Assembly: GCA_023935145.1 (NCBI GenBank)
Contig: CM043698.1
Span: 66,492,501 to 66,556,500 of the forward strand
Length of the DNA stretch: 64,000 nt
Direction of reading: 5' to 3'
Source: Bretschneidera sinensis
Lineage: Eukaryota; Streptophyta; Magnoliopsida; Brassicales; Akaniaceae
Made by a program: the position numbers and the translations under genes. Below are positions 12,701 to 24,378 of the stretch, piece by piece; positions within the stretch are counted from its first letter, which is position 1, and each line of letters starts with the position of its first letter. The notes beneath the pieces are model-generated. The model saw only the letters and a program-made list of their open reading frames with translations, was not told the origin of the DNA and ran no database searches.

Positions 12701-15700
12701 CATTTTAGCACATAGATTTTGTAAATGAGGAAGACCTAAGAGATTTTGTTGATTGACTATCTTATATATAGACTTTGTACATGGGTTGCATCCCCTTGGT
12801 GCTTTATCTATACAACTATTTACCTATAGAAAAAAAAATTAGCTCATTTTTACTTACATTTTCTCAAAACTCTGAGGAAGTTGGAGATTTGAAATGGCTT
12901 TGAATGAGAACTGCTTTCTGGAACTGGAAGAACCCACCAAGTATTTAGCTTCTTCCATGGGAGTGGGCCAATACTCCATTCCTCTGCGATTAGTAATCCA
13001 TAGGCATGAACCAGCTCTACTCTCATCAGCAATAAGCTCGAAAGCACCTATAAGACATAGATGCTTGAAGAATCAGAATTTAGTGAACAAAATTGAGGTT
13101 GGATAGCCACTGACATCATGTATTATGTCTACTTTTACTGCATACGTAGATAACTAAAATTTCACCAACAACAAGGGTCATCACATAGTGCATATGTCAT
13201 ACATACAGGGCACCTTACCTAGCCTTATGATACGCATATGAAGAAGATAATAGATGCCAGAAGAATAATTTGTTAAATAACCTTTTCAAAGTTTTTTTCT
13301 ATCAGATAGAGCTGACATTCTACAAAACAAATTTTTTATGGGGCCCAACCATTAGGAGTTAAAGCTGAAATGTGAAAGTTTTGCTCTTGGTATATAAAAA
13401 GACTAAGAAACATCACCAGTGCGGAGAATAGCAATTTAACACACGAGATTTTACATGAGAATTCCCTCACGACATCATTACTTAGAACTTCATTGAATAG
13501 TTTGTCTTGAATTGTACATACCTTTCACCACCATTTCCATAGGCACAAAGCCCCCCATCAAATCAACAAGTGTGAAGCCCACACTTAAACCCATCTCAGT
13601 TTCAACAAACTGCATCCAAAGTCAAAGGAAACTTATGAAGAGTGGATATTATTCCCTGCATCTTAAACCAAAAACAGAAAAGAAAAAATAGTCATAATTA
13701 GCGCACACAAGCACTAAATTAAATAAGGCCTTAAATACAATTGGGATGTCAAGCTGTTGAATAAGTGCCCCCCCCCCCCCCCCAAAACACCAAAAAAAAA
13801 AAAAAAAAAAACAAACTAGGCCTTATGCCCACCTACATGGGCTCCACCTCTGCACATGGATCTCTCAAGGCCATTCCACTCTAAGGAGAACCATGAAAAG
13901 ATAATAGGATTTATTGGCGACTGGTGATCTCCATTTGTAGAAGTTTACACTGTCAAGTGATTTGTTCATAAGTTACAAAAGCTCTTCTGACATAATTTAG
14001 GTATTGAGAAATTCTTTTTCATTAATGATAGATTTGCTACACAAGAAACGAGATAGAGAAGTATGCCCAGAACTCCTCTACAAAGAAATGGCAACCTAAA
14101 ATTGGAAAAAGAAATAAAACAATCTAAGAAAAATTGTGTTGGGCTTGGTGTTGGCAACATTTGTCCTGTGGCAGAGGCCAAGGTTAGGGTCAAGTCAAAG
14201 TCGAAACGTGGTGCTTATGCTACTGTGTGATTTAAGTGATTTGAGTTGCACTCTGGCTATCAGCAATAGCTTTTGGGCGCTCGATCCTGACAATTAGTAT
14301 TAGAGCCAAGGTCACGGCTTCGAGGGGGAGATTATTGGGCCTGATGTTAGCAGCAATTGTCCAATGGTGGAGGCTCAGGTTGGGGCCAAGTCACAGTCAA
14401 AACGTGGTGTTTGTGCTGCTGTGCGGTTTAAATAATTTGAGTTGCATTCTAGCTATCAGCTATAGCTTTTGGTGCAGTGGTAGGCGTTCGATCCTAACAA
14501 ATTGAAAGGGAAAAAAAAGGCCAAGAGTGACACCACTATCAATAAAGAATACCCTCTCATAGTTTTCCCCTTTTTCCCAATTCAACTAAACCGATGCACC
14601 ATGGACTTAGAATCAAAGAACTTCTGTTCATTATATTAAGGACCAATAGTGCACCATGCATCCAACTTCACTCCCCTGAAAGCATCAGAATTCCCACTCC
14701 ATATGACATCAACAAATAAGAGCAGAAACACCTAATGGACCCCAAAGCAAGAGCAGACAAAAGAACGGATAGAGGGAAAAACTGCAAAAGATAAACAGGT
14801 GTCAAGCGTTTCTTCTGAACTGAATTACACTACAGTTAGGAGTCTGTTTCTTATGTTAACTTGATTGACGAGAAAATCCTGTCAAGCGTGGCTTCCATAC
14901 AAAGAGACCACCTAGAAAGGACTTGGAGGCCCAAATTGTCATTGACTACCAAAGATCCATCAACAGCAGTGCTAAGGTTGGTAAGAAGGATTTCACCCTG
15001 GAATAAACCTCTGTATTAGGACAGCGACAATGCTCATCCACTTGTCCACTCGAGACAACGGAAGTGATGAAAAATAAAATATTATGTGGACAGCCTCCTT
15101 ACAATGTTAGATCCTTCTAAACCTGGGAGACCAACAATCTCAAACTCAAAATAGAGGCCTGCATAGACAAACCAGAAGTTCATTACTTCAGGCGTGGCAT
15201 TTGGGTGACAAGGCATGACCAATTATAATCCCTTGCCACCATAGATTTTTGAACTCTTTCATACAGACAAAAGTAGTTCCGCAGAAGGAAGAAAGAGGTA
15301 ACTTTACAATAAACTGACAATCAAAATATAAGTTAGCATCAAATTACTCTTTCTGCTTAAATCAATATGTTGAACCTGATTTTGGCCTTTCCTATCACAT
15401 ATTAAATATTAATTGCCTTCAGCTATCCATGAATAGCCATACAATGATACCCCTAGCTGTTATACTGAACTGTTGATACATCTGAATGGCTGGTAAGAAT
15501 TCTGAAAGCTTGCTTAAGTCAAGAACGAACGAGTAACTACTTTCAGCCAGACATTTTGAACTTAAAACTGCAAGGCAGCTAATTTAGATTTCTACAGAAT
15601 GTGCATCTGATTTAGCTCCAACCTCCAAAATAAAATTTGAACAACTGAAGAATTTCACCTTCTAGGGTAAAAGAAGGAAATAAGTTTAAGAAAATAAAAA

Positions 15701-18642
15701 GGAAAATTAGTTAATCATAATGACGCTTCAACAACTAAACTATTGTGCCAACAAGAAGAAAAAAACAAGATTATCCAAACCCTTCTCAAAAACCTTATTC
15801 AGCAGTTTTGCATCAGTGGTCTATTACTTTATGATTAACTACCCGTCACCATTATCATCAAAGTAATAATCACAATTCACATCTCACTATAGTACTCTAC
15901 CCCCTTGCTTCACCAGTTCACTTGAAGTAACCCTGTCAACATTACGTGAGATGGATAATGGTGAAAATTTTAAAAGGCAGAGCATTCTAGCACCTGGACA
16001 CGCAGGCAACCACATCGATACAATCCAGCATATAGGAAATTCAAAAGAGTTGGCAACATATATCATAATTGATAACATCCAGAGTTCTTCAAATTAGAGC
16101 CTTACCTCAGGGCAAAGTGCATTGATGCGAATTCCATGGCGTTTGAAAGGAGCTAGTGATCTAGTGAATAGAACAACACCACCTGTGAAAACAAACTTTA
16201 TAAGCATATAATTGTATGTAAGGAGGTGCTAAACAGATATTTTTACACAATATAGACTACAAAATCACTAATATGAAATAACACAAAACAGCAAACCTTT
16301 GGAGCCAGAATAAATAGGATCCTTATACATTGGATAAAGACCTGAAGCAGAGCCCAAATTTATAATCACTCCAGGCTTTTGCTTAGCTTGCATAGCTTTA
16401 ATCTGTTCGAAGGCGTAGATGATTGATCAGAGTTACCAAATCTTGCCAACAAAATAAAAAACCAAAAAAAACCATGAGCAGTAGACTGTGGATTTCCAAT
16501 TTATGAAGCATCTCCCACATTCAACTCCAACAAGTTACTCTGTCCAAAAATCTCTAGATGGCAGAGCAGAAATAGAGGATAAGGAGAATATGTTTTGGGG
16601 AGTTATGAACCCGAAGAAAAATATAGAAGATCTTAATGAGATAAGGAGACTATGTTTTAGGTTATGAACCCAAAGAAAAATATAGTAAGATCTTAAAAAT
16701 CGAGTGACCAATGCTTAGAATTTAGACCTATCTTGTAGAAAAGACAACAACTAAAGGTTTCTGTTATTTCTAAAAAAAAGATTTTCTAAAACCAATCGGA
16801 TGAGTTTTTAAATTGTGAGAACATCAAACGTATAACCAACTCCCAAATCCTCATTTATCATGCTGGAAACAATAGACAGTATTAACCTCCTCAACACTGT
16901 CAAGCACACCACCTATGACCCAAAAGTAAAAGGATTTCATTATTGGAGTGAGTGAAAAAGGAAAACCAAGTCAAACTTCAATCATACCGCAAGGCGAGTG
17001 CAATCGATAGTTGCAATGAGGTTCACGTTAATAGTGTGTCTCCATGAAGTATTACCATCTGTCTCATCCCTCTGGAATGGTATGGGATTGCCAATGCCAG
17101 CACTGTTAATACAGATATCCAATCCTCCGTATGTTGCTAAATGCTTCTCAAAAGCAGCCGTTAAATCTCCTGTTCATGTCAGAAAAGTTCTTATCTGAGG
17201 AAACCACCTTATTCTGGAACAGCACAGGTTTGCATATTGAATATATAAAAGCTAACCATAGATATGTATACACATCTTACAAATTTATGAAAGAACCCAG
17301 GAGTACAGAAAAGGTGAGATGCAAGTCCATAAATTTAACCTTAATATTGGCCATCTTTGGTCCCTCATTTAAGCCAACTTAAAGTAAGTTGGTTTAAATG
17401 GCCACTATGTACAAAGCCAATTTGTGATCAGGGAACCTGATACCAATATGGATCACTGTTTTTTTTCCTTGTTCATGGAAGAGCAGTTATATATGCTAAT
17501 CTACTGCTAATTAGATAGAACGCAGACAGAATAACGAGTTGCAAAACAACATAGGAAGTTCCATTAAGTCTTAAACTTGAATAAAAATTTATACAAATTG
17601 AGACATGGCAACTCCAAAATATTAATTATCAAGATTTTTGTTTGTAACAAAATCTCTTTCCTAACTCTGAGCTTAAAGCAAATGCACTTCCAACGAGAAA
17701 AAAGATGACATGAGAAGAACACCCCATTGCATACTTACTTGTGTTAGTTACATCAGTTTTTATAAACATAGCCAAGGGAAATTTTAACTCTGGATGGAAC
17801 TTGGCATTCTTATTTTCAAGGAGGGACGCAACCTCCTTCCCCTTCTCAGAAAAGTCAACTATTGTGACAAACACTCCCTTCTCTCCAAGAGCCAAGCTAA
17901 GAGCTTTACCTAAATATCAACCACCAGAAGTACAAATTATACAAAATACAGTATAATCAAAAACATTTGCAAAACTTGTAAATAACAGAATACTCGGATC
18001 ATAGCTGTTATAGCTAGTTTAGAATCTTTAGATGTTACATTAAATTTGAACGACTGCAGTAACTACAAAGCCATCATTTGAATCAGGCAACATTATAGGA
18101 GCTATAATAACCATAATTTGATACTACATGATCATTTTAAGGACTCCTTGAAATGAACCCATTTCATATTTCTACAATCATACACACAAATTAGGTACAG
18201 TAGTAAAACGACTCATGGTGATTAATTTCCATTTAATAAAATAATACACATGAATCACAGTGGGCCAATTCAACTTCTGACTATTGTCCAAGCACACCCG
18301 TTAGCATTCACAATAAGTACATCACCAAACACACACACACAGATATACAAAAACAATTTGATAATGAATATCAAAGTTCAAGAACTCCCCAGAATTAAGA
18401 TCCTACACACACCACGTATCCAAAACAAAACAGGATTCGCCGTCACATGTGTAATTCAATAGAAACAACGATCACAATTCTATCGACAAAAATACTCGTT
18501 GCTAAAGTGACATAAATCAAGGAAAATGAACTGTTTCATACGCTCTTCAACGAGGTAACAATAAAAGCAGAGCAAGTTGAATTTTACCAATCCCAGAGGC
18601 ACCACCAGTGACCAAAGCTGATAAACCTGGCTTTAGCTTCAT
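3074..18642 (-). CDS. NQR: Fused short-chain dehydrogenase / zinc-type quinone oxidoreductase (NQR-like), 18 exons, 632 aa
   Basis: This is a probable NAD(P)H-dependent quinone or enone oxidoreductase, resembling Arabidopsis AT1G49670 in domain order and length (about 629 aa, from memory). CDS exons from the start: 18588-18642, 17739-17909, 16988-17169, 16297-16402, 16106-16182, 13522-13609, 12858-13047, 11575-11701, 10457-10534, 10229-10330, 9975-10070, 9679-9753, 7875-7994, 7359-7487, 5374-5451, 4486-4572, 3242-3328, 3074-3124. All junctions are GT-AG and phases close exactly (1899 nt). Residues 1 to about 240 form an SDR domain: cofactor motif TGGASGIG (12-19), NSAG (97-100), and Ser154, Tyr167 and Lys171 as the catalytic set (YSGSK). 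From about 300 onward lies an MDR domain with cofactor motif [12 protein letters not shown] (438-449). No signal peptide or membrane segment is seen, so the protein is probably cytosolic or organellar-associated. The start is the only ATG before the cofactor motif. Confidence 0.93.
4232..4371. repeat. Tandem duplication, about 70 bp x 2
   Basis: Two adjacent, almost identical copies begin TTCTCAAATTTTATTGAAAA and end CAGTTAACTGCTAATTTA (4232-4300 and 4302-4371). They differ mainly by one inserted A. They lie in intron 16 of the NQR-like gene. The near identity suggests a recent local duplication. Confidence 0.9.
5548..6583 (+). mobile_element. Short non-autonomous LTR retrotransposon (TRIM-like) with ~122 bp LTRs, in NQR-like intron 14
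   Basis: Two direct repeats share GTATTAGGGTTAAAAGTGTT near their starts and AAATTTCAACA at their ends (about 5548-5669 and 6462-6583). Directly after the left LTR is TAGTATCATAGC, a decayed copy of the TGGTATCAGAGC primer-binding site for initiator methionine tRNA. Before the right LTR is a purine tract, AACTTGAAGGGGTG, as in Ty1/copia elements. The roughly 790 bp interior has no retroviral domains. A 77-codon plus-strand open frame there (5811-6044) shows no similarity that I recognise. No clear target duplication is left. Confidence 0.75.
6727..6793. repeat. Compound microsatellite (CT)n(AT)n
   Basis: About 16 CT units are followed directly by about 17 AT units, inside intron 14 of the NQR-like gene. 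The minus-strand frame reading RERERE/IYIYIY across it is not a gene. Confidence 0.95.
8528..8835. repeat. Old tandem duplication, two diverged ~140 bp copies
   Basis: Copies at about 8528-8667 and 8696-8835 share GGCTTGAATTAGGACAA, TTTAGTGAATAT-like, TATTTATTCC, ATCTGG.TTAGAGTA and CTCAAATTTGA.TT.CTAATG blocks with substitutions and small indels. They lie in intron 12 of the NQR-like gene. The divergence suggests an older event than the 4232-4371 duplication. Confidence 0.8.
12100..12240 (-). mobile_element. tRNA-derived SINE-like fragment
   Basis: On the minus strand an A-box-like sequence, TTGCCCAATTGG (12207-12218), is followed 33 bases later by a B-box-like sequence, AGTTCGAATTCC (12162-12173). 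That is the spacing of an internal RNA polymerase III promoter. The block between is tRNA-like, with a stem-like CTCTACTCTAAAGAGGAGG. It is not a foldable intact tRNA. It lies in an intron of the NQR-like gene. The 166-codon plus-strand open frame across it has no recognisable domain. Confidence 0.5.
13768..13811. repeat. Poly-C / poly-A simple sequence
   Basis: Sixteen C residues (13768-13783), a short spacer, then about 20 A residues (13792-13811), in an intron. Length is likely unstable and prone to sequencing error. Confidence 0.95.
14137..14504. repeat. Two tandem copies of a ~165-170 bp dispersed-repeat-like unit
   Basis: Copies at about 14137-14296 and 14332-14504 share TTGGGC.TG.TGTTAGCA, GTCAAAACGTGGTG, GATTTGAGTTGCA and AGCTATCAGC.ATAGCTTTTGG blocks, and each ends in a CGTTCGATCCT-like sequence. 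The spacer contains TATTAGAGCCAAGGTCACGG. The unit looks like part of a dispersed repeat rather than unique intron sequence. No coding capacity is visible. Confidence 0.7.
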
Positions 18643-19789
18643 ATTTCTCTGCGTGGGTTATGGTTTTTGGAACCTGTTGCAGAGAGAATCACGAACTAGA
18701 AATGGAACGAAACTGTAGAGGGCTCGATATCAGGAGGTGGTTGATTTAAAGGTTTTTCATATTTCCATATAGGGGATGACATATTTGTCCTTCGCATCCA
18801 ATTCTTTCTTGTCTATTCACTATGTCCCTATTACAAGCGATTTTACCTTATTATTCCAATTTCGGGCTGCATTGAAAGGATAAGATATCCTGCTTCCAAT
18901 AAGTCTGAGATCGGCATGACGTCATGCAGGGAATATGCCCCGCCAAGTGGACAGCCCCATTGAATTTTTCTCCTTGCATTGTGCGATGTGGACAAACATT
19001 CCCAATTTCTTGCTGTTGCCGTCAATTTTTTGTTTTCAGCAAACAGGATCGTTACGGACGAGTTGCTATAAATCAGAACTCAGAACTCAGAACTCAGAAC
19101 TCATTATTATAAACAAAAATTAATCCAAACACTTAAAATATATATATATATATATATATATAAAAAGATTGAATTCTCCGCCCACACAAAAAAACTCTTG
19201 TAGAGTTGTATGTTACAAACCCTTGTTTGGATTTTTTTTATTATATAAATTATAAATACATTAGTGTGATTTAACTTTAATTACAATCTCCATTATCAGC
19301 ATAAAAAATATGCATTCCCTTCAAATTTATAATGTGTACTGTACGACTTCATCGACTCACTTTCCTTCTGGAAAAATGACATCATGAGTCAATTGCATGT
19401 CTTTAAAAAAAAAAAAAAAAGATTGTCTTTCACTAAGTTGGGAGTTACATCGAATTATAATGAAAAAATGTTATATGAAATAGAAAGATGTAATTTTACC
19501 CGGAGATCAAATGAACCAAAGCTGCAACTATCTTCTAAAAACATAAAAATATTTTTTCTAGGATTTTGAAAATGAAAAAGAAAAAAAGATAGACAAAACC
19601 GATGAGAAGAGTAAGATATGAAGGCATGATATTTGGTTTAAAAAGCTTTTTGGTCTTTTACCTTTTCAATGAATGCACAGATCAATATTAACAAAGCTAT
19701 TTTTGATTTTGTGTATTATTTTTATTAACGAGACTCGTCTGATGTATGTTTTGATACTAATGGAATTAGTTGTAATTAAAGTCAAACCA
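18643..19789. other. NQR-like 5' UTR/promoter side and intergenic DNA with short tandem repeats
   Basis: The 5' UTR and promoter of the minus-strand NQR-like gene must lie in the left part; no convincing TATA box can be assigned. Simple repeats are present: the 9-mer CAGAACTCA about 3.5 times (19074-19103), a TA run (19140-19162) and an A run at about 19404-19419. No gene was recognised. Confidence 0.5.
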
Positions 19790-20340
19790 CAATGGTATAT
19801 TTGTATTTTACTCTTTTGATGTAACTACAAATACCCTTGTAATTTGCTTTATGTTTTAATTTTTTTATATTTTAAATTTGATTAATTTACACTTTACCTT
19901 TTAAGATAGTTTTCAATAGACTATTTTGAAGTAATTTTCGGCTCAATTGTTATTGTAACACATATGCACTATACATGTTCCCTTTAATTGAATGTGAAAT
20001 AGTCATCGTGTGCCCTTTAATTGAACACAAAATGATCATCGTGCCTCTTTTTTAAGTGCTCAATTAAATGACACATGTATAGTGCATGTATACTCCGGTG
20101 ACAATCAAAAATAGAGAGACAGAATGATCATTTCACGTTCAATTAAAGGGAATGTGTATAGTGTAGTGTGATCCGGTAACAATTTGGTTGGGAATTTTTT
20201 CAGAATGGCCTATTGAGAATCATCATAAAATACAATATGTTAATTGATCAAATTTAAAAATATAAAGGGGTATTGAAACATCGGACAAAACACAAAAGTA
20301 TTTATGATAATAACTCAAAAACAAAAACTAGACCATATAT
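19790..20340. mobile_element. Foldback / long-TIR MITE-like element
   Basis: The two halves are inverted copies of each other around about 20060. For example TTCCCTTTAATTGAATGTGAAAT on the left pairs with the reverse of ATTTCACGTTCAATTAAAGGGAA on the right (about 75% or better over the inner 100 bp). Recognisable pairing continues outward through TTTTAAATTTGAT.AATT to at least 240 bp per arm. There is no coding capacity. Long arms without a transposase fit a foldback or Mutator-like non-autonomous element. End points are approximate. Confidence 0.65.
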
Positions 20341-20651
20341 TTCATTTTAAATATGCTTTATAGCTTAATCAAAAACTTCAAATGGCTTAAAATAATTTGA
20401 CTTTTGCCCATAACATATTTGATGAGATGCGTGTTAACAAAATTAATTTTTTATGGCAATGGAATTTGCACCATTTCTACTCTAATAAAAGCTCAATTAA
20501 ACTTTGTTTATTGCCAATTTTTCAAGTGAAATTATCGTTATTAAAATTTAAGGTACAATTTGAATTAACAATATTTCTCCTATAAAATTTTAATTACAAT
20601 TATATGGATGCATTTTCCTCTATCATTAAGTTAGTGAGATTATCAAAATTA

Positions 20652-20880
20652 TTGCTTCTTTCGTCTTAAAATTATTGTTACGTTTGACTTTTTGAAACAC
20701 TTTTAACTATAATTATTTTATTATTTTAAAAAGATGTAAAAATAATTTTTTGAAACTTTTAAACTATACTAATGTATAAATGAAAAAAAAAAGCTAATTT
20801 AGTGATTTAAGATTTAAAAAAAATGTAATTTAATTGGATGACTAATGAACATGACAATCACTATGAAACAGATGAAATAT
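20652..20880. mobile_element. Stowaway-like MITE
   Basis: The left end TTCTTTCGTCTTAAAATTATTG and the right end (read inverted) TTCATCTGTTTCATAGTGATTG match the CTCCCTCCGTCCC-type termini of Tc1/mariner-derived Stowaway elements. The AT-rich interior contains GTTTGACTTTTTGAAACACTTT. The TA target duplication is plausible but cannot be proven in AT-rich flanks. Confidence 0.55.
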
Positions 20881-21723
20881 TATAATTCTTATTTTAATAT
20901 AATTAAAATTAATATTTTTTTATTTAGTACTAGTATTATAGTCAATTTGATCAATGAAATAAAGATATCTAAACATTCAAATAGTTAATTGATATTGATA
21001 CACTAAGTTTAAAAAACACTTTTATAACTTAATAAAACAAACATTCCATTTTTTTCATTTTAGTTTAACATTATTTTTATTTTAAAAGCATTTTTCAAGC
21101 CTTACAGCAAAACATAATTAACTTAGGCATAATCAATAACCAGCTCTCCCTTCTTGCCTTGATGGGTAGGAAAAATTCTTGACTGCATGAGGTGCAAATC
21201 TATCAGTAAAAATTTGATTGGTAATTTTTAATAATTTTATAAATAATAATAATTATATATATCAAACATTATTAATAAATTTTTTAAAAATTATCAATTA
21301 AATTTTTAAAATTTACATCCAATACAACCACGAATTCTTTGATTGTTTGACAATGGTCATCTTTACCTGGAGGATAAAGGTTAATTAATTAAGGGCCACT
21401 GTGCAGTAAGAAGAGCTATCCATTATTTCTGTGTAGTGAGAAGCAATAATGATTAAATCAGATATGCTTTAAGAATTCTTCTGCTTATCAATAATGGATA
21501 TGTTTTAATCACCTCTTTAAGAAAGACCCAAAAAAACAATTAATTAGGTCACAGGTCAACCGGAGAAGGAGACAACCATCTCATCCATCCAGCTCAATAA
21601 TTTGCTAAGAAAAATTCGTTGTTTGTTTTTAATCTTTTAGTTGCTGAATATTATTTCCCAAAGCTAACTATTTTTAAGGAAAAAAACTAATTTCCCTTTT
21701 AACTTCTATGGCAAAGATACAGT

Positions 21724-22619
21724 ATTGATAAAGTCAATTGATTAGTATTCTCATGTCCAATTTATATATTGATTATTTTTTTTATTTTAAATGAGTTACG
21801 ATTATATTGTGAGTTTCCGTATAAATAATAAGATAGAAGAAATTTATATTGTAATCAAAGTAATTATTGTACTACTCCTATATAGTATCTCTCAAACAAA
21901 AAAATAAAAATCCACAAACCTAATGAGAACTATGCAAGCCTAAGGACATTTTGTCCTCGGATGTAAGTTTACTTTTTGAACCACATAAATCATGTCTTCA
22001 TCTTTTTGTTTTTTTAATTCTCTTTCAATCTTTATTTTGCGTTATGTTAAATTTTGACATGGTATCAAAACATGATGATAATAATGACCTCTCCTAATTT
22101 TTTTTTCATCATTGTTATACTGGCCTCTCATATGAATGGTTTTTTACTATTTACGATCGCTCCTAACTTTTTATCACTTATGATAGTCTCTCATTTTCAT
22201 ACGGTTGATCCTTCATCACCGATCCATTGTTGTCTCTTAAACAAATCAATCCGTTGACTCTCAATCAACTGTTATTCCAAGACTCAATTTGTAAGTTGGG
22301 TGCTTCATCATGAATTCTATACTCCAACTTGAGAAGTGTTGAAGATCAATCAAGATTTAAGTCAACTGCTTGATTTCCTCTTTCAAAATAAAAAGCATGA
22401 ATTTCTCCAAATTAATTAATTTTGATTCTTATTATCAAAATATATTGAATCTTGATCATATATATACATGTTCCTCATTTCTTTATAAAATTATAAAAAC
22501 CTAACGAGAATTATGCAACTCTAATGGTATTAGGTCCGTGGATGTAGATTTATCGACCCAACCACGTAAACTATGAGTTCATTTTTTTTAATATTTTCGT
22601 ATTACCTCAAATTTTGACA
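21724..22619 (+). mobile_element. Degenerate short LTR element (TRIM-like)
   Basis: Two diverged direct repeats end in ATTTTGACA (22051-22059 and 22611-22619) and share ACCTAA.GAGAA.TATGCAA and GG.TGTA..TTTA blocks. The first is followed by TGGTATCAAAACA, close to a methionine-tRNA primer-binding site. The second starts TGTTGAAGATC at 22337, right after ACTCCAACTTGAGAAG, a polypurine-like tract. The interior is only about 280 bp and non-coding. The left limit is uncertain. Confidence 0.5.
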
Positions 22620-22709
22620 AGTTTAATTTGATAAATAGTAAAAATGGTATCATTGTGGGAAAAAAGTAGAAAATTTGAATAAGAAAACAGCCCTTCAAAT
22701 TACATCAAT

Positions 22710-22764
22710 GGTGCGCTTGTTGCAAAGACAACAATTAGGTTCGATTTTTGTTGCCTTCTTGTTA
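22710..22764 (+). repeat. Left copy of the direct repeat flanking the viral integrant
   Basis: The copy contains GCTTGTTGCAAAGACAACAA and matches 27217-27271, with about six differences. It lies next to a sequence resembling a primer-binding site at the right copy, so it corresponds to the start of the viral genome map. Confidence 0.8.
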
Positions 22765-22939
22765 TAAAACTAAAATAAAAAATGAAATCTGAAATCCACC
22801 AAAGTAGAAAAGAATTAGGCTCATTCTGTAGTCAACATGGATATGAAACTATTAGGGTCCCATTTGCTGAAAAGAAAAAGAGAACAAAAAAATTCAGAAA
22901 ACAAACATATAAAAGGCCCAGTAAGCCCAATAGGTTTAC

Positions 22940-23195
22940 TTCTACTTAAAAACTCCAAAAGCCCAAATTTAGAAAATCCAAAAAGTCTCAAAATCCTCAA
23001 ACCTTTTCAAAAGCTTGCTTCAAGTGCAGACGCCTTGGACATTGGGCAAAGAATTGTAGAGTAAAACAAAAAATTAATGAATTAGAGATAGATGAAACAT
23101 TAAAGCAACAATTAACAAAAGTTATGATAAATGAATCACAGTCAGAAGAAGAACGTTCCTCTTCTGATAATGAAGAACTTATTTATACTATTTAA
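22940..23195 (+). pseudogene. Viral coat-protein C-terminal fragment with CCHC zinc knuckle
   Basis: A lysine-rich stretch is followed by a zinc knuckle with spacing C-x2-C-x4-H-x4-C (about 22996-23056), then an acidic tail of serines, glutamates and aspartates ending at a stop at 23193-23195. This order is typical of the coat protein of plant pararetroviruses, which binds the viral RNA. The knuckle lies in a different frame from the ATG-started open frame covering the same bases (22837-23064), so that start is not the real one. All N-terminal coat sequence and the upstream movement protein are absent. Confidence 0.7.
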
Positions 23196-23655
23196 GAAAG
23201 TGTGGATTCAGATACCTCTGATGAATCACAGTGCAATTGTGAAGAAGGTATCTGTTACTGTAAATCAATCAATATGATAACTTCACAAAAAAGAATTTCT
23301 CTTAGATATTATCTACAAAATAGATGACCCTATAGTTAAAAAAGATTACCTAGTAAAATTAAGAGATATCATTTGTGAAGAACAAAAATTTAAAACTCCA
23401 AAACCTTATAATCTTGAAAAAATATTAGAAAAACGATTTTAAAAACCTAAAACAGCCACTATTCAAGATTTATAGATGGAAGTAAATTCTATGAAAGATC
23501 AGATCAAAACTATTCAAAAAGATACCATAGATTTTAAAGTAAAAATAATTAATTTAGAAATAAATAATCTTAAAGAATCAATCTCATCACATACAAAAAG
23601 AAAAAATTCAAGAAGCCCCTATTTTAGAAACAACTAACTTAATCAACATAGAAAA
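23196..23655 (+). pseudogene. Broken segment between viral coat and protease regions
   Basis: The segment is interrupted by several stops and frame changes. Fragments encode lysine/isoleucine-rich, coiled-coil-like sequence, as expected for the linker of the pararetroviral polyprotein. No motif can be assigned. Confidence 0.45.
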
Positions 23656-24050
23656 TGAACCAAAAGACAGCTTTGTTAATTTAATAGAAAGAATTAATTA
23701 CCAAAAATGGTATATTACGATCTCTGTTGTTATTAACGAAGAATATCACATCAATACTATAACCCTTGTGGATTTTGGTGCTGACCAGAATTGCCTTAAG
23801 GAATGTCTTATACCCACAAAATATTATGAAAAAACTACATAACGATTAAATACTGTTAGCGGATCAAAACTAAATGTTGAATATAAGATTACTAATTCAT
23901 ATGTATGTAATGATGGATATTGTTTAAAAACACATTTTGTACTTGTCAAAAATATCTACCAAAATATCATCTTAGGAACCCCCTTTTTAACCCAAATATA
24001 CCATTTCAAAGTCAGTCATTTAGGAATAGAGACTAATATATTAGGACAAA
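23656..24050 (+). pseudogene. Viral aspartic protease region
   Basis: One frame contains LVDFGADQNCL (about 23766-23798), matching the active-site D-[TSF]-G-A pattern of retroviral-type aspartic proteases, followed by a downstream hydrophobic strand with ILGTPFL that fits the second half of the fold. A stop interrupts the frame at about 23840. The protease would have processed the viral polyprotein. The usual T or S of the DTG/DSG triad is F here. Confidence 0.65.
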
Positions 24051-24378
24051 ATCTATTATTTCAATTTCTACAACCTGTAGATACAAGAGAACTAAATTTA
24101 TTACAAACCAATAGTCTGTATCAACAAATAAACTTAATTCAAAACAAACAAGCTCATATTAACTTTTTAAAAGAAGAGATAAACTATCAAAAGACAGAAC
24201 AACAAATCAAAGAACCCCAGATACAGTCCCAAATGAAAGATATGGAAAAATTATTTAAAAAAGAAATATGTGCAGATCTCCCAAATGCTTTTTGGAAAAG
24301 GAAAAAGCATATAGTATCTCTACTTTATGAACCAAATTTTAATGAAAAAATATCCCTTCAAAATCCAGACCTATTCAA

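Noticed and set aside
22837..23064. 75-codon open frame as a gene
   Set aside because: The zinc knuckle, the only conserved motif here, is in another frame, so the ATG-started frame is a by-product of decay.
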